Of a stretch of DNA of 64,000 bases, positions 8,062 to 16,187 are shown in pieces; the first letter of the stretch is position 1, and every line of letters starts with the position of its first letter. Location of the stretch: NCBI GenBank assembly GCA_963780815.1, contig CAWADG010000004.1, forward strand, positions 1 through 64,000, written 5' to 3'. A model generated the notes under the pieces. That model was given only the letters and a program-made list of their open reading frames with translations. It was not told the DNA's origin and did not search any database. This DNA comes from VRUE01 sp963780815 (GTDB taxonomy: Bacteria > Actinomycetota > Thermoleophilia > Solirubrobacterales > 70-9). A program made the translations under genes and the position numbers.

Positions 8062-8399
8062 AGCCAAAGCCCCAGCAGGGCGACGTCTACTGGACCGACC
8101 CCCCACCCGACCCGGGGGAGGGAGAGGCCAAGTCGCGCCCCTTCGTGATCGTCTCTGTCGACCAGCTGAACCAGACGAGCCTCGGTCTCTCCCTTGCCGT
8201 GCCGCTTACGCGTACCGATTTCGGTAGCGCCCTTCATCTGGCGATCCCGGCTTCGGAGGGCGGCCTGAAAGAGGACGGCTTTGCGATGCCCGAGCAGTTG
8301 CGCGCGATCTCTCACGAGCGCCTGAGCCGAGGGCTCGGCAACCTGCGCCCGAAGACCCTCGAGGAGCTGCTCAAGCGCTGCCGCCTACTCTTGCGCTAA
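8055..8399 (+). CDS. MazF/PemK-family endoribonuclease toxin
   Basis: The 114-residue protein begins with the MazF opening QQGDVYWTD followed by a flexible acidic loop and KSRPFVIVS, the conserved Arg-Pro-hydrophobic strand. LSLAVPLTRT and a hydrophobic core strand follow. The C-terminal helix (LEELLKRC) completes the small SH3-like barrel. MazF toxins cut mRNA at short motifs and stall growth until antitoxin is restored. The GTG at 8055 overlaps the antitoxin stop. The length matches the family and no catalytic position looks damaged, so the pair may be active. Confidence 0.82.
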   Translation: MVEPKPQQGDVYWTDPPPDPGEGEAKSRPFVIVSVDQLNQTSLGLSLAVPLTRTDFGSALHLAIPASEGGLKEDGFAMPEQLRAISHERLSRGLGNLRPKTLEELLKRCRLLLR

Positions 8400-8497
8400 G
8401 ACCAGGCTCTGCTGTTATCGGAAGCCTGCGCTCCTGCTCACCGAGACGGTGGCGGAGATCTCGATAGGCATGCCCCGCGACTTTCAGAGACCCAGAG

Positions 8498-8526
8498 GAG
8501 GCCACGGGAAGCGCTCCGGTGGCCTC
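8498..8526. terminator. GC-rich hairpin in the gap after mazF
   Basis: GAGGCCAC at 8498-8505 pairs with GTGGCCTC at 8519-8526 around a 13-base loop. No T-run follows. The gap 8400-8588 otherwise holds nothing I can support; its open frame has no protein-like features. Confidence 0.35.
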
Positions 8527-8588
8527 AGAGATATCGAGGAATTCGAGGGGTTATCGGGCGTTGGGGTTCAGGAGCAGGTTCAGCTGGG

Positions 8589-9959
8589 GTGGGAGTCGAG
8601 CAGACGAAGGAACGTCAACAATGCCATATGCGGCGAAAGAGGCATAGCCCGCAGAAGAGAGCCGGCGACGAACCGTCGGTCAGCGGAGCGGTCGGCCGCT
8701 TTGCGCTGCCGGGACTCATTGCCTTCGCCGTGGTCGGCGTAGTCAGCTTCCTGATCCTTCGTAACGTTGGGACCAGCGAGGCGCTGAAGAACGCTCGCAA
8801 CTTGACGCAGATCGTCGGCCGCGGAATCGTCGAACCGAACCTCACCGAGGGGCTGGTCCGGGGGCGTCCCGCAGCCCTCGCACGCTTCGACCGGGTGATC
8901 CGCGAAAGGGTGCTTGGCGACCCGATCGTCCGCGTCAAGCTGTGGACGCCCAACGGCCGGGTGGCCTACTCAGACGACAAGGTGCTGGTCGGGCGACGGT
9001 TCAAGCTCGGCGCTGACGAGGTGGCCTCGCTGCGCAACGGCACCGTCGACTCCGGGATCAGCGACCTCTCGCTGCCGGAGAACCGCTCCGAGCGCGGACT
9101 CGGCAAGCTGCTCGAGGTCTACCTGCCGGTGCGAACCCCGGCCGGGCGGCCGCTGCTGTTCGAGGCTTACCAGCACTTCAGCTCGGTCGCCGCCAGCGCC
9201 CGTGACATCTGGCTCTCCTTCATGCCGGCGCTGATCGCGGCGCTGCTCGTCCTCTACCTGGTCCAGCTCCCGCTCGCTGCTTCTCTGGCCCGGCGGTTGC
9301 GTCGAGGCAGCCGCGAGCGCGAGGAGTTGCTGCAGCGCGCGGTCGATGCCTCGGCGGACGAGCGGAGGCGGATCGCGGGCGACCTGCACGATGGCGTCGT
9401 CCAGGATCTCGCCGGGCTCTCCTTTGGCCTCTCGGCGGCGGCAGAGAGAACGGCGGCGACGGGCGAGGAAGACGCTGCGGCTGAGCTGCGCGGCGGCGCG
9501 GAGCAGGCGCGCCAGAGCGTGCGGGCGCTGCGCGGCCTGCTGGTCGAGATCTACCCGCCGAGCCTGCGGCAGGCGGGGCTCGCTTCGGCCCTCTCGGACC
9601 TTGTTTCGGGCGTCGCGGCGCGGGGTCTTGAGACGCACGTCGATGCGCCGAAGGAGCTGGATCTGGACCCGGAGGATGAGGCGCTGTTGTTCCGCGTCGC
9701 CCAGGAGTCCGTTCGCAACGCGGTCGCCCACGCCGGGGCGCATAGGCTCAAGGTAGTCGTGAGCCAAAACGCCGAGCGCACCGGACTGACCGTCGCCGAC
9801 GACGGCCGTGGCTTCGATCCGGAACAGGTCGGAGCCGGCGAAGGGCACTTCGGGCTCGCGCTGCTGCGCGACCTGGCGCACGAGCGAGGGGCGAAGCTGA
9901 GCGTCGATTCGGCTCCGGGGGCGGGCGCCCGGGTGACGATCGAGGTACCGCGGAGATGA
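8589..9959 (+). CDS. NarL-family sensor histidine kinase
   Basis: The protein has up to 456 residues. A first membrane helix (FALPGLIAFAVVGVVSFLIL) is followed by an extracytoplasmic sensor region of about 145 residues and a second helix (LIAALLVLYLVQLPLA). A HisKA_3 dimerisation helix carries the phospho-acceptor His in ERRRIAGDLHDGVVQDLAG. The HATPase domain has the N box (QESVRNAVAHA) and G1 box (VADDGRGFDP). It would phosphorylate the response regulator encoded next, which overlaps it by four bases. A GTG at 8589 gives the longest form; an ATG at 8628 is an equal candidate. The sensed signal is unknown. Confidence 0.9.
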   Translation: MGVEQTKERQQCHMRRKRHSPQKRAGDEPSVSGAVGRFALPGLIAFAVVGVVSFLILRNVGTSEALKNARNLTQIVGRGIVEPNLTEGLVRGRPAALARFDRVIRERVLGDPIVRVKLWTPNGRVAYSDDKVLVGRRFKLGADEVASLRNGTVDSGISDLSLPENRSERGLGKLLEVYLPVRTPAGRPLLFEAYQHFSSVAASARDIWLSFMPALIAALLVLYLVQLPLAASLARRLRRGSREREELLQRAVDASADERRRIAGDLHDGVVQDLAGLSFGLSAAAERTAATGEEDAAAELRGGAEQARQSVRALRGLLVEIYPPSLRQAGLASALSDLVSGVAARGLETHVDAPKELDLDPEDEALLFRVAQESVRNAVAHAGAHRLKVVVSQNAERTGLTVADDGRGFDPEQVGAGEGHFGLALLRDLAHERGAKLSVDSAPGAGARVTIEVPRR

Positions 9960-10582
9960 TCCGCGTGCTGTTGGCAGAGGACCACCCGGTTGTCCGGGCC
10001 GGCCTCAAGGGCCTGCTCGGTACGGCCGAGGACGTCGAGCTGGTCGGCGCCGCCGCCGACGGCGCGGAGGCCGTCGAGCTGGCCGCGATGCTGGAACCCG
10101 ACGTCGTCCTGATCGACCTCTCGATGCCGCAGCTGGACGGCATCGAAGCGACGCGGCGAATCGTCGAGGCAAGGCCCGGGACCCGGGTCGTCGTGCTGAC
10201 CGCCTTCTCCGACCGCGAGCGTATCCTCGGCGCGATCGACGCCGGCGCGCTCGGGTACCAGCTGAAGGACGCCTCCCCCGAGGAACTGCTCGGCGCCGTG
10301 TACGCCGCTGCCCGCGGTGAGGCGCCGCTTGCGCCGAAGGCGGCGAGCGAGGTGTTGGCGGCGCGAGCGGGGCGCCGGGAGGCCGAGCTAACCGGGCGCG
10401 AGCGGGAGGTGCTGGCGCTGGTCGCCGAGGGCCTGCCGAACAAGCTGATCGCCCGCCGTCTGGACATCAGCGAGAAGACCGTCAAGGCGCACCTGACCCG
10501 TGTCTTCGAGCGGATCGGCGTCACCGACCGCACTCAGGCCGCGCTGTGGGCGCAACGCCACGGCATTTCGTCATCTGAGTGA
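9956..10582 (+). CDS. NarL/LuxR-family response regulator
   Basis: The 208-residue protein has a receiver domain with the acidic pair in LLAEDHP, the phospho-acceptor Asp in VVLIDLSMPQLDG and the conserved Lys in GYQLKDAS. It ends in a LuxR-type HTH (LTGREREVLALVAEGLPNKL, then SEKTVKAHLTRVFERIGV). The start overlaps the kinase stop in ATGA, so the pair is a translationally coupled two-component system. Nothing nearby on the same strand identifies the target genes. A hairpin follows at 10609. Confidence 0.93.
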   Translation: MIRVLLAEDHPVVRAGLKGLLGTAEDVELVGAAADGAEAVELAAMLEPDVVLIDLSMPQLDGIEATRRIVEARPGTRVVVLTAFSDRERILGAIDAGALGYQLKDASPEELLGAVYAAARGEAPLAPKAASEVLAARAGRREAELTGREREVLALVAEGLPNKLIARRLDISEKTVKAHLTRVFERIGVTDRTQAALWAQRHGISSSE

Positions 10583-10608
10583 GCTGATCGGCCCCCCGCA
10601 ACGACGAA

Positions 10609-10632
10609 CGGCCCCGCCGCCCGGCGAGGCCG
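10609..10632. terminator. Hairpin between convergent genes
   Basis: CGGCCCCGCC and GGCGAGGCCG flank a GCCC loop and pair with one mismatch. It lies between the response regulator stop (10582) and the stop of the opposing secreted-protein gene (10654), so it could end transcripts from both sides. No T-tract. Confidence 0.45.
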
Positions 10633-10653
10633 CCTTCGCCGCACGCACGGGGC

Positions 10654-10890
10654 CTACTTGTGGTTCTTGCCGTGATCGTGCCTGTGGTCGTGCTTGCCTT
10701 TGTCCTTGCTCTTGCCATTGTCGCGGCTGCCGTTCTTGTCGTGGCTGTTGCGGTCCAGCTTCGTGCTCTGAGCCCGGTCGGGGCTGGCCTGCTGTCCGCG
10801 GTCGGGGCTGGCCTGGGCGATGCCTGCTCCGCCGACCGCCAGGGCCCCGCTGATTCCGGCGACTGCGAGGGCTCGCGTGAACTTGTTCAT
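10654..10890 (-). CDS. Secreted His/Lys-rich small protein
   Basis: The 78-residue precursor has a Sec signal peptide (MNKFTRALAVAGISGALAVG, ending GIAQAS). The mature chain is highly charged: two QQASPDRAQ-type repeats, then KDKGKHDHRHDHGKNHK. The ATG at 10890 has AGGAGCC seven bases upstream; an in-frame ATG at 10935 is rejected because it would precede the Shine-Dalgarno site. The His/Asp-rich tail could bind metal ions such as Zn, Ni or Cu, or nucleic acid, but this is inference. No family known to me. Confidence 0.65.
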   Translation of the reverse strand: MNKFTRALAVAGISGALAVGGAGIAQASPDRGQQASPDRAQSTKLDRNSHDKNGSRDNGKSKDKGKHDHRHDHGKNHK

Positions 10891-10982
10891 GATGGCTCCT
10901 TTGTCGGTGGTGGTGGTGTTCACGAGAGCCAGCATGCTCCGTATGCGGTCGGGGTCTCAAGAGGACGTTGGTCTTAGGACCT

Positions 10983-11085
10983 TCAACGCGACAGCACGAC
11001 GACGGCGAGCCCAATCCAGCCGATGCTGAATCCCACCAGGACCGTGGTGATACCGGGAATCGACTTGATCGCAGCCGCGGCTCAA
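10983..11085 (-). pseudogene. C-terminal fragment of a membrane protein cut by the integrase module
   Basis: The complement reads AAAIKSIPGITTVLVGFSIG, then WIGLAVVVLSR and a TGA at 10983-10985. This is a membrane helix with a normal C-terminus. Upstream of about 11085 the sequence changes abruptly into the second integrase module, so the rest of the gene was lost or moved when that module arrived. Confidence 0.4.
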
Positions 11086-11089
11086 ACAG

Positions 11090-11478
11090 TTCAAGGCGAA
11101 CTGGAGAAGGGAAATCGGTCGATTTGAAGAGAGGAAGGACGACGAAGGCATGGTGAAGCTGTCCCGATCTTGACTTCCATGATCTCCGGCACACCTTCGG
11201 AACCACCTGCGCTGCGCTGGCATCCCCCTCGGACGATCATGGAGTGGGGTCATAAGGACATCAAGACCACGATGTCTACGCGCACTACTCCCCAAGCGAA
11301 CGCGAGGCCGACTCACAGGCATTCAAAGGCTCAGAGATTCCAATCGATCCTGGGGTCCTCCCTGAAGGAGGAAGGGGCCCAATCGGGGCCTGATCCTGAG
11401 GCAACCACGGCCAACTCAGGACAACTCGACGCAACGCGGTCAGTCCCCAATCGGCCGCCATCAAGCTGAACCGCGGAT
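11090..11478 (+). pseudogene. Tyrosine integrase, C-terminal fragment (copy 2, heavily damaged)
   Basis: The DNA matches copy 1 at 7150-7558 closely but has many one- to several-base deletions. The HDLRH, GHKDIKTT and Tyr-box regions fall in different frames, and no product is possible. Synteny with copy 1 is preserved up to the tRNA-His end. Confidence 0.75.
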
Positions 11479-11520
11479 TTGTGGTCCAGGCGGTCGCCGG
11501 TTCGAATCCGGTCGTCCACC
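11479..11520 (+). repeat. tRNA-His 3'-end fragment, attachment-site scar (copy 2)
   Basis: The sequence is identical to copy 1 from TTGTGGT through the T-arm and CGTCCACC. The following 130 bases are recognisably related to those after copy 1: both have AGACCTGCAAATC, then GACAATC, then CTGCAAATCG. This suits the left end of another element of the same family. The rest of 11521-11981 shows no gene I can support. Confidence 0.75.
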
Positions 11521-11981
11521 TATAAAGACCTGCAAATCAGCACCTTCTGACTTGTAGGACGGCATGGAACCTGGCGGAGAGACAATCGGGAGACCATTCT
11601 TCTGGCTGCAAAACTCCTGCAAATCGTGGTGCTGGGAGCGGGGCTGGACCTCCTGGATCCAGATGGTCGAGCCCGGTGAGCTGCTGTCTTGGGAAGGGCT
11701 GCGCGCTGCTGTTCACGCCCGGTTGCGGAAGCGAGCTGCCGGCCCGCGAGGCACGCTCCTCCTCGTCCCGAGGAGAGCGTGAGCGGCATCCGCCCACGCG
11801 CTCGCAAGCACGCGAGGGGAGCACTCTGCGAGCCAGTCAGTCGGGCTCCCGCTGTCCGTCCAAAGCGGCTTGGCTTTCCCAGATCCCCGCCTGGGAATTC
11901 GCGACTGTCCGCATCCGCCAGGGAACAACGGTTGAAGAAGACGAGGGAGTAGGTCGACCTCTCGACTACATGGAGGTAGTT

Positions 11982-12260
11982 ATGCACATCGTCGTAGAGC
12001 ATCGCATCATTGATCTGGACAAATTCTCCTCGATGGACGCCGCGGAGGTTGCTGGCGGAGGCGGACCCGGTTTCAAGTTGCATCAGTTCCTACCGCCCCA
12101 GGACGGGTCGGTAGCAACCTGCTTGTGGGAAGCGGACTCGATCGACTCGCTCCGGGAGTGGCTCGATCCGGCTACCGCCGGCGTGACCGACAACACCTAC
12201 ATCGCGATCGACGATGAGAACGCGATCGGCCTTCCGGAGGCAGCTGCGGCGGGCGCGTAG
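11982..12260 (+). CDS. Small hypothetical protein, possible ferredoxin-like fold
   Basis: The 92-residue protein starts MHIVVEHRIIDLDKFSSMD and contains KLHQFLPPQDGSVATCLWEA followed by a helix (SIDSLREWLDP). This beta-alpha-beta order and a CLWEAD strand recall small dimeric alpha/beta-barrel proteins, but I cannot name a family. The ATG at 11982 has GGAGG six bases upstream, which favours it over the in-frame ATG at 11970. It stands alone between two tRNA-His scars. The gap 12261-12529 after it shows nothing I can support. Confidence 0.55.
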   Translation: MHIVVEHRIIDLDKFSSMDAAEVAGGGGPGFKLHQFLPPQDGSVATCLWEADSIDSLREWLDPATAGVTDNTYIAIDDENAIGLPEAAAAGA

Positions 12261-12529
12261 TACGGCGTCCGAGCGGCACTCGGAGCTCAAACTTCCGCTT
12301 TCTCTCTTGGCTGGCAGAAGTCGGTTCGCTCACGAGCGGCCTGGCATCACAGGCTCCGATCGAAAGAGCGCTGCTTTCGCATGAGAGCAGGCGTCATGTC
12401 GATCGAACTCGTCATGCCTGCTCCGGACGAGTAGCGGCAGTCGCGACTCTGACTTCCCCGCTATCGCAACGCGAGAGCAGCATGACTTTGAATGGATCCG
12501 CTGCAGACGTCACGCCGCCAGCGGCCGGC

Positions 12530-12733
12530 AGCAGGCATTCAAAGCTCAGAGATTCCAATCGATCCCGGGATCCTCCTGGACGAGAAGGGGCCCAATCGGG
12601 GCCTGATCCTGAGACAACCACGGCCAGCTCAGGACAACTCGACGCAAGGCGGTCAGTCACCAATCGGCCGCCATCAAGCTGATCCGCGGAATTGTGGTCG
12701 CGGCGGTTGCCGGTTCCAATCCGGTCGTCCATC
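12530..12733 (+). repeat. Integrase tail plus tRNA-His 3' end (copy 3, degraded)
   Basis: Starting at GCATTCAAAG the sequence follows the last 160 bases of copies 1 and 2, including CAATCGGGGCCTGATCCTGA and ATCGGCCGCCATCAAGCTGA. It then enters a mutated tRNA-His end at 12692-12733 (TTGTGGTCGCGGCGGTTGCC, then GGTTCCAAT and GTCGTCCAT). Mutations in the anticodon stem and T-loop make this the oldest-looking scar. The catalytic part of the integrase is absent. Confidence 0.7.
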
Positions 12734-12818
12734 CATAACCATTCAAGCCCGGAACCAGGGAGCCGACCCGTGTCGGCACGGGCGCGATACGCGTTCAAAG
12801 TGCTCAGCCTTAGCGCCA

Positions 12819-13340
12819 ATGACTGCCGACCGCCGCCAGGTGACCCCCGTTGGAGCGGTTGCGCGTGGAATCGTTTCCGGCCTGGTCGGCACGGCGGCCT
12901 TTGACACGCTGTTGTTCGCCCGCTATCGCCGAGGTGGAGGCGCCGATAGCCCTTTCGAGTGGGAGTCGTCGGCGGGTGTGACGGATTGGGAGCGGGCGCC
13001 AGCTCCTGCGCATGTTGGCAAGCGCTTGGTGGAGGGACTCTTCGGCATCCAGCTTCAGCCCTCACGCGCCCGCCTCGTCAACAACGCGACTCACTGGGCC
13101 TACGGGGTCCTCAACGGCGCGGTCTACGGCGTCCTTGCCGAGTCGTTGCCCAGACGCCGGGTCAGTTACGGGCTCCCGTTCGGGGCCGCGGTCTGGGCGG
13201 GCGACTACGTGATCCTTCCCGCCGCCGGGCTGTACAAGCCGATTTGGGAGTACGACGTCAAGACGCTGGCCGACGATCTCAGCGCTCACCTCGTCTTCGG
13301 GCTCGCCACGGCCGCCACCCTGCGACTGCTGTCCCCCTAG
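12819..13340 (+). CDS. Conserved membrane protein of unknown function
   Basis: The 173-residue protein has a hydrophobic first segment (ARGIVSGLVGTAAFDTLLFA), a polar middle with WESSAGVTDWERAPAPAHVG, and further hydrophobic segments (HWAYGVLNGAVYGVLAES; GLPFGAAVWAGDYVILPAAG; LSAHLVFGLATAATLRLL). The pattern resembles DUF1440/YagU-like inner membrane proteins, but the match is only by impression. It sits at the head of the metabolic block, directly after the third tRNA-His scar. Confidence 0.6.
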   Translation: MTADRRQVTPVGAVARGIVSGLVGTAAFDTLLFARYRRGGGADSPFEWESSAGVTDWERAPAPAHVGKRLVEGLFGIQLQPSRARLVNNATHWAYGVLNGAVYGVLAESLPRRRVSYGLPFGAAVWAGDYVILPAAGLYKPIWEYDVKTLADDLSAHLVFGLATAATLRLLSP

Positions 13341-13343
13341 CCC

Positions 13344-13375
13344 CAGGGACCAGACCCGGGGGTTCACGGGCGCGA
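13344..13375 (+). promoter_or_regulatory. Shared upstream element, site 1
   Basis: CAGGGA at 13344-13349 and TTCACGGGCGCGA at 13363-13375 recur ahead of two other genes (15633-15652 and 19286-19317). Here, as in site 3, there are 14 bases between CAGGGA and TCACGGG and about 30 bases between the element and the ATG. It is probably an operator or promoter element of a common regulon. Confidence 0.5.
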
Positions 13376-13405
13376 CGCCCCACTCCCGTGGGGGATCCTG
13401 ACGCC

Positions 13406-13867
13406 ATGACCGACATCCCTGACGCCCAAGAGGCCGACGGTGTTCCGACCTACCTGGGGAGAGGCGATCCAGCCGGCAGGTTCGCGGACTACTACCCGGC
13501 GTGGGTGGACAACCTGGCCGGCGACGTCACCCTGGAGGGGTCGCTGCTCGACGGCGTCGTGCAGGGCCCGGACGCCATCCGCGCCGTCATCGGCGGCGTC
13601 CGACAGCTATACGACCGCCAGGACTTCAACTTCGCCGGCCCCTGGGGAGACAACGGCTTCATCGAGGACTACACCGCCGAGGTTGGCGGCAGGCCGCTCG
13701 GGGCCGTCCACCTGATCACCTTCAACGCCGATGGGCAGGCGCAGCACATCGCAGCCAACTACCGGCCGCTGAGCTCGGTGATGTTCTTCTCCCGCCTGCT
13801 GCGCGAGACGCTCGCCGGCACCCCCTACGCCGAGCACTTCCTCGCCGGCGAGGCTGGAGGGACATGA
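13406..13867 (+). CDS. SnoaL-like/NTF2-fold protein
   Basis: The 153-residue protein has the order of an NTF2-like cone: a first helix (AGRFADYYPAWVDNLAGDVT), a loop and helix around GPDAIRAVIGGVRQLYDRQD, and strands in NGFIEDYTAEVGGRPLGAVH and LITFNADGQAQHIAANYRPL. Members serve as polyketide cyclases, isomerases or binding proteins. Its last bases overlap the start of the next hydrolase gene (ATGA at 13864), so the two are coupled. The conserved upstream element at 13344-13375 precedes it. Confidence 0.75.
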   Translation: MTDIPDAQEADGVPTYLGRGDPAGRFADYYPAWVDNLAGDVTLEGSLLDGVVQGPDAIRAVIGGVRQLYDRQDFNFAGPWGDNGFIEDYTAEVGGRPLGAVHLITFNADGQAQHIAANYRPLSSVMFFSRLLRETLAGTPYAEHFLAGEAGGT

Positions 13868-14724
13868 CGGCGACGTCAACTCCCTCCCGCGAATACCTGA
13901 CGGCTCCCAACAGAACGGTAAGCGCCGCGAACGGGATCGAGTACGCGTATCGCGAGGTCGGCGAAGGGGCACCGGCGCTCGTGCTTCTTCAGCACTTCCG
14001 CGGGAACCTCGACAACTGGGATCCCGCGCTGGTCGACGCGCTGGCAAGCGACAGGCGAGTCGTGACCTTCGACAACGCCGGAGTGGGCGGATCGACCGGC
14101 TCCACGCCGAGCACGATCGCGCAGATGGCGCGCGATGCGATCGCGTTCCTCGATGCTCTCGAGTTCGACGCGGTCGACCTCCTCGGCTTCTCGATCGGCA
14201 GCTTCGTTGCCCAGGAGATCGCGCTGATCAGGCCGGCGGTGGTCCGTCGCCTGGTCCTCGCGTCGGCAGCCCCACGCGGTGCCGCCGGGATGCACGGATG
14301 GGCACCCGAGGTGATCGGAGCCGTGGGCGCGCCCGAGCGCAACCCCGACGGGTACCTCGGCGTCTTCTTCACGCGCTCGGCCGCGAGCCGGCAGGAGGGC
14401 ATGGAGACCCTGGGGCGCCTGACCGCACGGCAAGACGATCGAGACGAGGAGACGAGTTGGCAGACCCGGCAGGCCCAATACGACGCCGTGTGCGAGTGGG
14501 GCATCCCGGATCACAGCCAGCTTCAGCGGGTCAGCGCGATCGAGATGCCCGTGTTCGTGGCCAACGGTGACGGCGACCCGATGATCCTGCCGCATCTTTC
14601 CCACCTTCTCGCCGGCCTGATCCCGCAGGCGCGGGTGAAGATCTACCCGGACGCGGCGCACGGGTTCCTGTTCCAGCACCACGCCGAGTTCGCCGCCGAC
14701 GTCGACACGTTCCTGGGGGAGTGA
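13864..14724 (+). CDS. Alpha/beta-fold hydrolase
   Basis: The 286-residue protein has the oxyanion-loop region LVLLQHFRGNLDNWDP, in which the usual HG reads HF. Next come FDNAGVGGSTG and a nucleophile elbow GFSIGS near residue 105. The likely acid lies around VFVANGDGDPMI and the His in AAHGFLFQHH near residue 267, so the Ser-Asp-His set is complete. Such proteins cleave esters, lactones or peroxy-acids; substrate is unknown. It is coupled to the SnoaL-like gene upstream and converges with the SDR gene. Confidence 0.85.
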   Translation: MTATSTPSREYLTAPNRTVSAANGIEYAYREVGEGAPALVLLQHFRGNLDNWDPALVDALASDRRVVTFDNAGVGGSTGSTPSTIAQMARDAIAFLDALEFDAVDLLGFSIGSFVAQEIALIRPAVVRRLVLASAAPRGAAGMHGWAPEVIGAVGAPERNPDGYLGVFFTRSAASRQEGMETLGRLTARQDDRDEETSWQTRQAQYDAVCEWGIPDHSQLQRVSAIEMPVFVANGDGDPMILPHLSHLLAGLIPQARVKIYPDAAHGFLFQHHAEFAADVDTFLGE

Positions 14725-14764
14725 CGAGGAGGCGCTCGGCGCGTCCTGGACACGGGCCTACCTT

Positions 14765-15535
14765 TCAGGTGACGAACTGCTGCCCGCCGTCGATGTCATA
14801 CGTTGCGCCGGTGAGCGCAGTGTTGGCCATGATGTGAACCGCGAGCGCCGCGACGTCGGCGGGCTCCACCACACGGCCGATCGGAAGCGTCGTTCGCAGC
14901 TCGTTCCGGCGCTCCTCGAGCAGATCTCCAAGCAGGGACGCCGACAGCGGGGTATCGACGAACCCCGCAGCGATGAGGTTGACGCGCACCGGGGCGAGCT
15001 CCAGCGCCAGGGTTGCCGTCAGCGGAGGCAGCACGGCCGTGGCGGCGGAGACGATCCCGAGCTCGCGGCTGATTCTTCGGCCTCCGGTGCCGCCCATGAA
15101 GATCAAGGTGCCGCCGGGCCTCATCTTGCCGACGGCACTGCGCGCGACCTCGATTGCGAGCACCGCATGATCTGTCAGCGCCAGCCTGACGTCCTCGGGA
15201 GTCCTCTCAAGCAGGGACGGGCCGTAGCGCGGGCCAGGGCCGGTCACCATCACGTGGTCGATCGATCCCAGATCGTCGAAGAATTGCTTCAGCGCCGCCG
15301 AATCGGTGACATCGAAGGCCGCCGTGGCGCGCGCGCCGACATCGCGCGCCGCCTCCTCGAGGCGCTGCGGGCTTCGGCCCGTGAGGACCACCTCTGCTCC
15401 CTCGGCCCGCGCCCTTCTGGCCGTCTCGAGACCGATCCCGGCGCTGCCGCCGATCGCGACCACTGTCTGCCCCGCCAACTCCGGGCCCCGCTCGACGCCC
15501 CCTCCCTCGTAGTCGGTGCTCGGGCTCATCCTCAC
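14765..15535 (-). CDS. Short-chain dehydrogenase/reductase-like protein, atypical active site
   Basis: The 256-residue protein has the SDR nucleotide-binding motif (AIGGSAGIGLE, near residues 27-37), TGRSP, an acidic patch at FDVTD and an HVMVTGPGP segment in the place of NNAG. Where a YxxxK pair is expected, the sequence reads GIVSAATAVLPPLTATLALE, without Tyr and Lys at those positions. The C-terminal part (RVNLIAAGFVDTPLS; YDIDGGQQFV) is normal. It may have another mechanism or a binding role. It is divergent from the VOC gene, whose upstream region carries the shared element. Confidence 0.8.
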   Translation of the reverse strand: MRMSPSTDYEGGGVERGPELAGQTVVAIGGSAGIGLETARRARAEGAEVVLTGRSPQRLEEAARDVGARATAAFDVTDSAALKQFFDDLGSIDHVMVTGPGPRYGPSLLERTPEDVRLALTDHAVLAIEVARSAVGKMRPGGTLIFMGGTGGRRISRELGIVSAATAVLPPLTATLALELAPVRVNLIAAGFVDTPLSASLLGDLLEERRNELRTTLPIGRVVEPADVAALAVHIMANTALTGATYDIDGGQQFVT

Positions 15536-15611
15536 CTCCGGGGTTCCGAATCCGCTCGTCGAAGGGTCCCGCTCAACTGAACCGGTCGCGCCCGTCGGCG
15601 CACTGGTCGGT

Positions 15612-15652
15612 TCCCTGGTCCAGGGGTCCGACCAGGGACCTCACGGGCGCGA
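15612..15652 (+). promoter_or_regulatory. Shared upstream element, site 2, with a 9-base palindrome
   Basis: TCCCTGGTC at 15612-15620 and GACCAGGGA at 15630-15638 form a perfect inverted repeat with a 9-base spacer. CTCACGGGCGCGA follows two bases later, at 15640-15652. Sites 1 and 3 carry the same CAGGGA and TCACGGG blocks at a spacing 12 bases longer. It lies between the divergent SDR and VOC genes and could control both. Confidence 0.55.
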
Positions 15653-15706
15653 GCGCAAGCCGGGCGCGCGATCCTGCTGGCCGGCAAACAACCGATGGAG
15701 GTCAGG

Positions 15707-16186
15707 ATGGCCGGCACCGACGTGAGCAGTGAGTCGACGAGCGAGGCGCAGAGCGATCTGGGGATGGACATGGCCCTCGAGGTCATCTCGCTTCCCGTCT
15801 CCGACATCGATACGGCAAAGGACTTCTATCTCAGCCTCGGCTGGCGGTTCGACATCGACCTGAAGGTCGGCGACTCCCGGACTGTGCAGATCACGCCGCC
15901 GCATTCGGCATGCTCGATTCAATTCGGCAACGGAAGGAAGACTGGCGAGCCGGGGTCCGCGCAGGGAATGATCCTCGTGGTCACCGACATCGACTCCACC
16001 CGCGCCGACCTCATCGACCGCGGCGTCGACGTCAGCGAGGTCCGAGAAGAACGGCCGCCGGGCTTCGACGCGCCCGAGGGGGAGCGTTCGTACTTCGCGC
16101 GAGCGCAGTTCAACGATCCCGACGGCAACGGCTGGGAACTTCAGCAAGTGACGACACGGCTGCCCGGCCGGGAATGGGAGGACTGA
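15707..16186 (+). CDS. VOC superfamily (glyoxalase/dioxygenase-like) protein
   Basis: The 159-residue protein has the paired beta-alpha-beta-beta-beta modules of the family: ALEVISLPVSDIDTAKDFYL, GWRFDIDLKVG, VQITPPHSACSIQFG, then MILVVTDIDSTRADLIDRGV and ARAQFNDPDGNGWELQQV. The last Glu in GWELQQ is a usual metal ligand. GGAGGTCAGG is placed before the ATG at 15707, so the in-frame ATG at 15695 is less likely. Its neighbour at 16188 starts two bases after the stop. Reaction unknown; it could act on the same substrate class as the nearby hydrolases. Confidence 0.85.
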   Translation: MAGTDVSSESTSEAQSDLGMDMALEVISLPVSDIDTAKDFYLSLGWRFDIDLKVGDSRTVQITPPHSACSIQFGNGRKTGEPGSAQGMILVVTDIDSTRADLIDRGVDVSEVREERPPGFDAPEGERSYFARAQFNDPDGNGWELQQVTTRLPGREWED

Positions 16187-16187
16187 G

